Positions 63,485-64,000 of a stretch of DNA of 64,000 nt are shown one piece after another. Where the stretch lies: assembly GCF_049933045.1 (NCBI RefSeq), contig NZ_CP187926.1, positions 2,666,001-2,730,000 on the forward strand. Direction: 5' to 3'. Source of the DNA: Pseudocolwellia sp049933045. GTDB lineage: Bacteria; Pseudomonadota; Gammaproteobacteria; Enterobacterales; Alteromonadaceae. The notes beneath the pieces are model-generated. The model saw nothing but the letters and a program-made list of their open reading frames with translations. It did no database searches and was not told where the DNA came from. The position numbers and the translations under genes were made by a program. How positions within the stretch are numbered: position 1 is the stretch's first letter; the number at the start of each line of letters is the position of its first letter.

Positions 63485-64000
63485 ATGACAAAGTTTTATA
63501 TGTTTATAGTCTTGTGCACATTAATGACTCATAACGGCCAAGCAACAGAAATTAATGCCAGTGTTTTACTAAGGTATGAAAACGAAACAAATCAAATTAA
63601 TCTAACGCCACGCAAAAGGATCAGAGCGATTGCTGCTATTGGTCTTACAAGCCAAATCAATGAAAATTGGTCATTCTCGGCTCAAGCTCGAACGGGGCTA
63701 AAAAACAAACAGAATGTTCCTGCTATTACCCTGTATCAAATAACAGACCAAGCTGAGGGTGATAAAGATATTTACCTTTCTCGTTTTTATGCAAAAGCTC
63801 AATTTGACAAAGTAACTTTATTTGTAGGTAAAATCCCATGGAAAACTCAACAAGTAACAGACTTATTTTGGGACAGAGACTTAAACCCTATTGGTATCCA
63901 TGTAGATTATAATATTGGTTCTGATCAGCGTTTTAAATTTGCTACTTTTAAACCTCTCGATGGTGCTAGTAATACTATTGGGCATATGTCTATTCTTCAA
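63485..64000 (+). CDS. Outer-membrane porin-like protein, 3' end cut by window edge
   Basis: A frame open to the right edge starts at ATG 63485 and gives 172 residues. It has a signal peptide (MTKFYMFIVLCTLMTHNGQA), then alternating hydrophobic and aromatic strands (SVLLRYENETN, WSFSAQARTGL, DIYLSRFYAKAQF, VTLFVGKIPW) typical of beta-barrel outer membrane proteins. It resembles putative porins of marine gammaproteobacteria; the family is not certain. It is divergent from the HTH-receiver gene, hence a possible target of that regulator. Confidence 0.75.
   Translation, partial: MTKFYMFIVLCTLMTHNGQATEINASVLLRYENETNQINLTPRKRIRAIAAIGLTSQINENWSFSAQARTGLKNKQNVPAITLYQITDQAEGDKDIYLSRFYAKAQFDKVTLFVGKIPWKTQQVTDLFWDRDLNPIGIHVDYNIGSDQRFKFATFKPLDGASNTIGHMSILQ

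Overview
The window is AT-rich (roughly 36% G+C by eye) chromosomal DNA of a marine gammaproteobacterium. Gene content and order (tig-clpP-clpX-lon-hupB-ppiD, psp next to sapABCDF, long-form isocitrate lyase with malate synthase G, PEP-CTERM genes, H-NOX signalling) fit an Alteromonadales member close to Colwellia or Thalassotalea. The genus is an inference from protein resemblance, not from a marker search.

Layout. 1-3.8 kb (minus): phage-shock operon pspABC followed by ycjX and a ycjF cut by the window edge; the activator pspF is divergent and leads into sapABCDF (4.0-10.4 kb, plus). 10.8-19.6 kb (minus): protein quality-control block ppiD, hupB, lon (with a sigma-32 type promoter), clpX, clpP, tig. 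19.9-26.7 kb: tRNA-Pro and tRNA-His, then the glyoxylate-shunt locus (aceA, glcB and a divergent XRE/acyl-responsive regulator), then tRNA-Arg, a tRNA relic and a second identical tRNA-Pro. 27-30.8 kb: folD, cysS, ppiB, lpxH; cysS and lpxH are each interrupted by one extra A in an A8 run. 30.8-33.0 kb: two 361-bp MITE-like elements in direct orientation around a diguanylate cyclase gene, then miaE and a two-component system. 36.3-46.3 kb: a 40-codon small ORF, catalase, a double-cupin protein, an NmrA-like oxidoreductase, a leuCD-like pair, a membrane protein, a Crp/Fnr regulator and an aldo/keto reductase. 46.6-50.5 kb: a PEP-CTERM surface protein behind a sigma-54-like promoter, and the PEP-CTERM TPR protein PrsT. 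50.6-54 kb: GNAT, a frameshifted ClbS-like gene, HMG-CoA-lyase-like and CoA-transferase genes. 54.5-56.6 kb: MesX and MesD, a folate-independent methionine synthase pair. 57.7-63.3 kb: a signalling island of H-NOX, soluble histidine kinase, stand-alone receiver, membrane histidine kinase, PhnD-like binding protein and HTH-receiver protein, followed by the start of a divergent outer-membrane protein gene.

The most notable items are the H-NOX/PhnD dual-kinase island, the MITE pair around the GGDEF gene, the A8 frameshifts in two normally essential genes, the sigma-54-like promoter with a palindromic upstream site at the PEP-CTERM gene, and the glyoxylate locus lying inside what looks like a split tRNA operon. 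No CRISPR array, rRNA, prophage or complete insertion sequence was seen.
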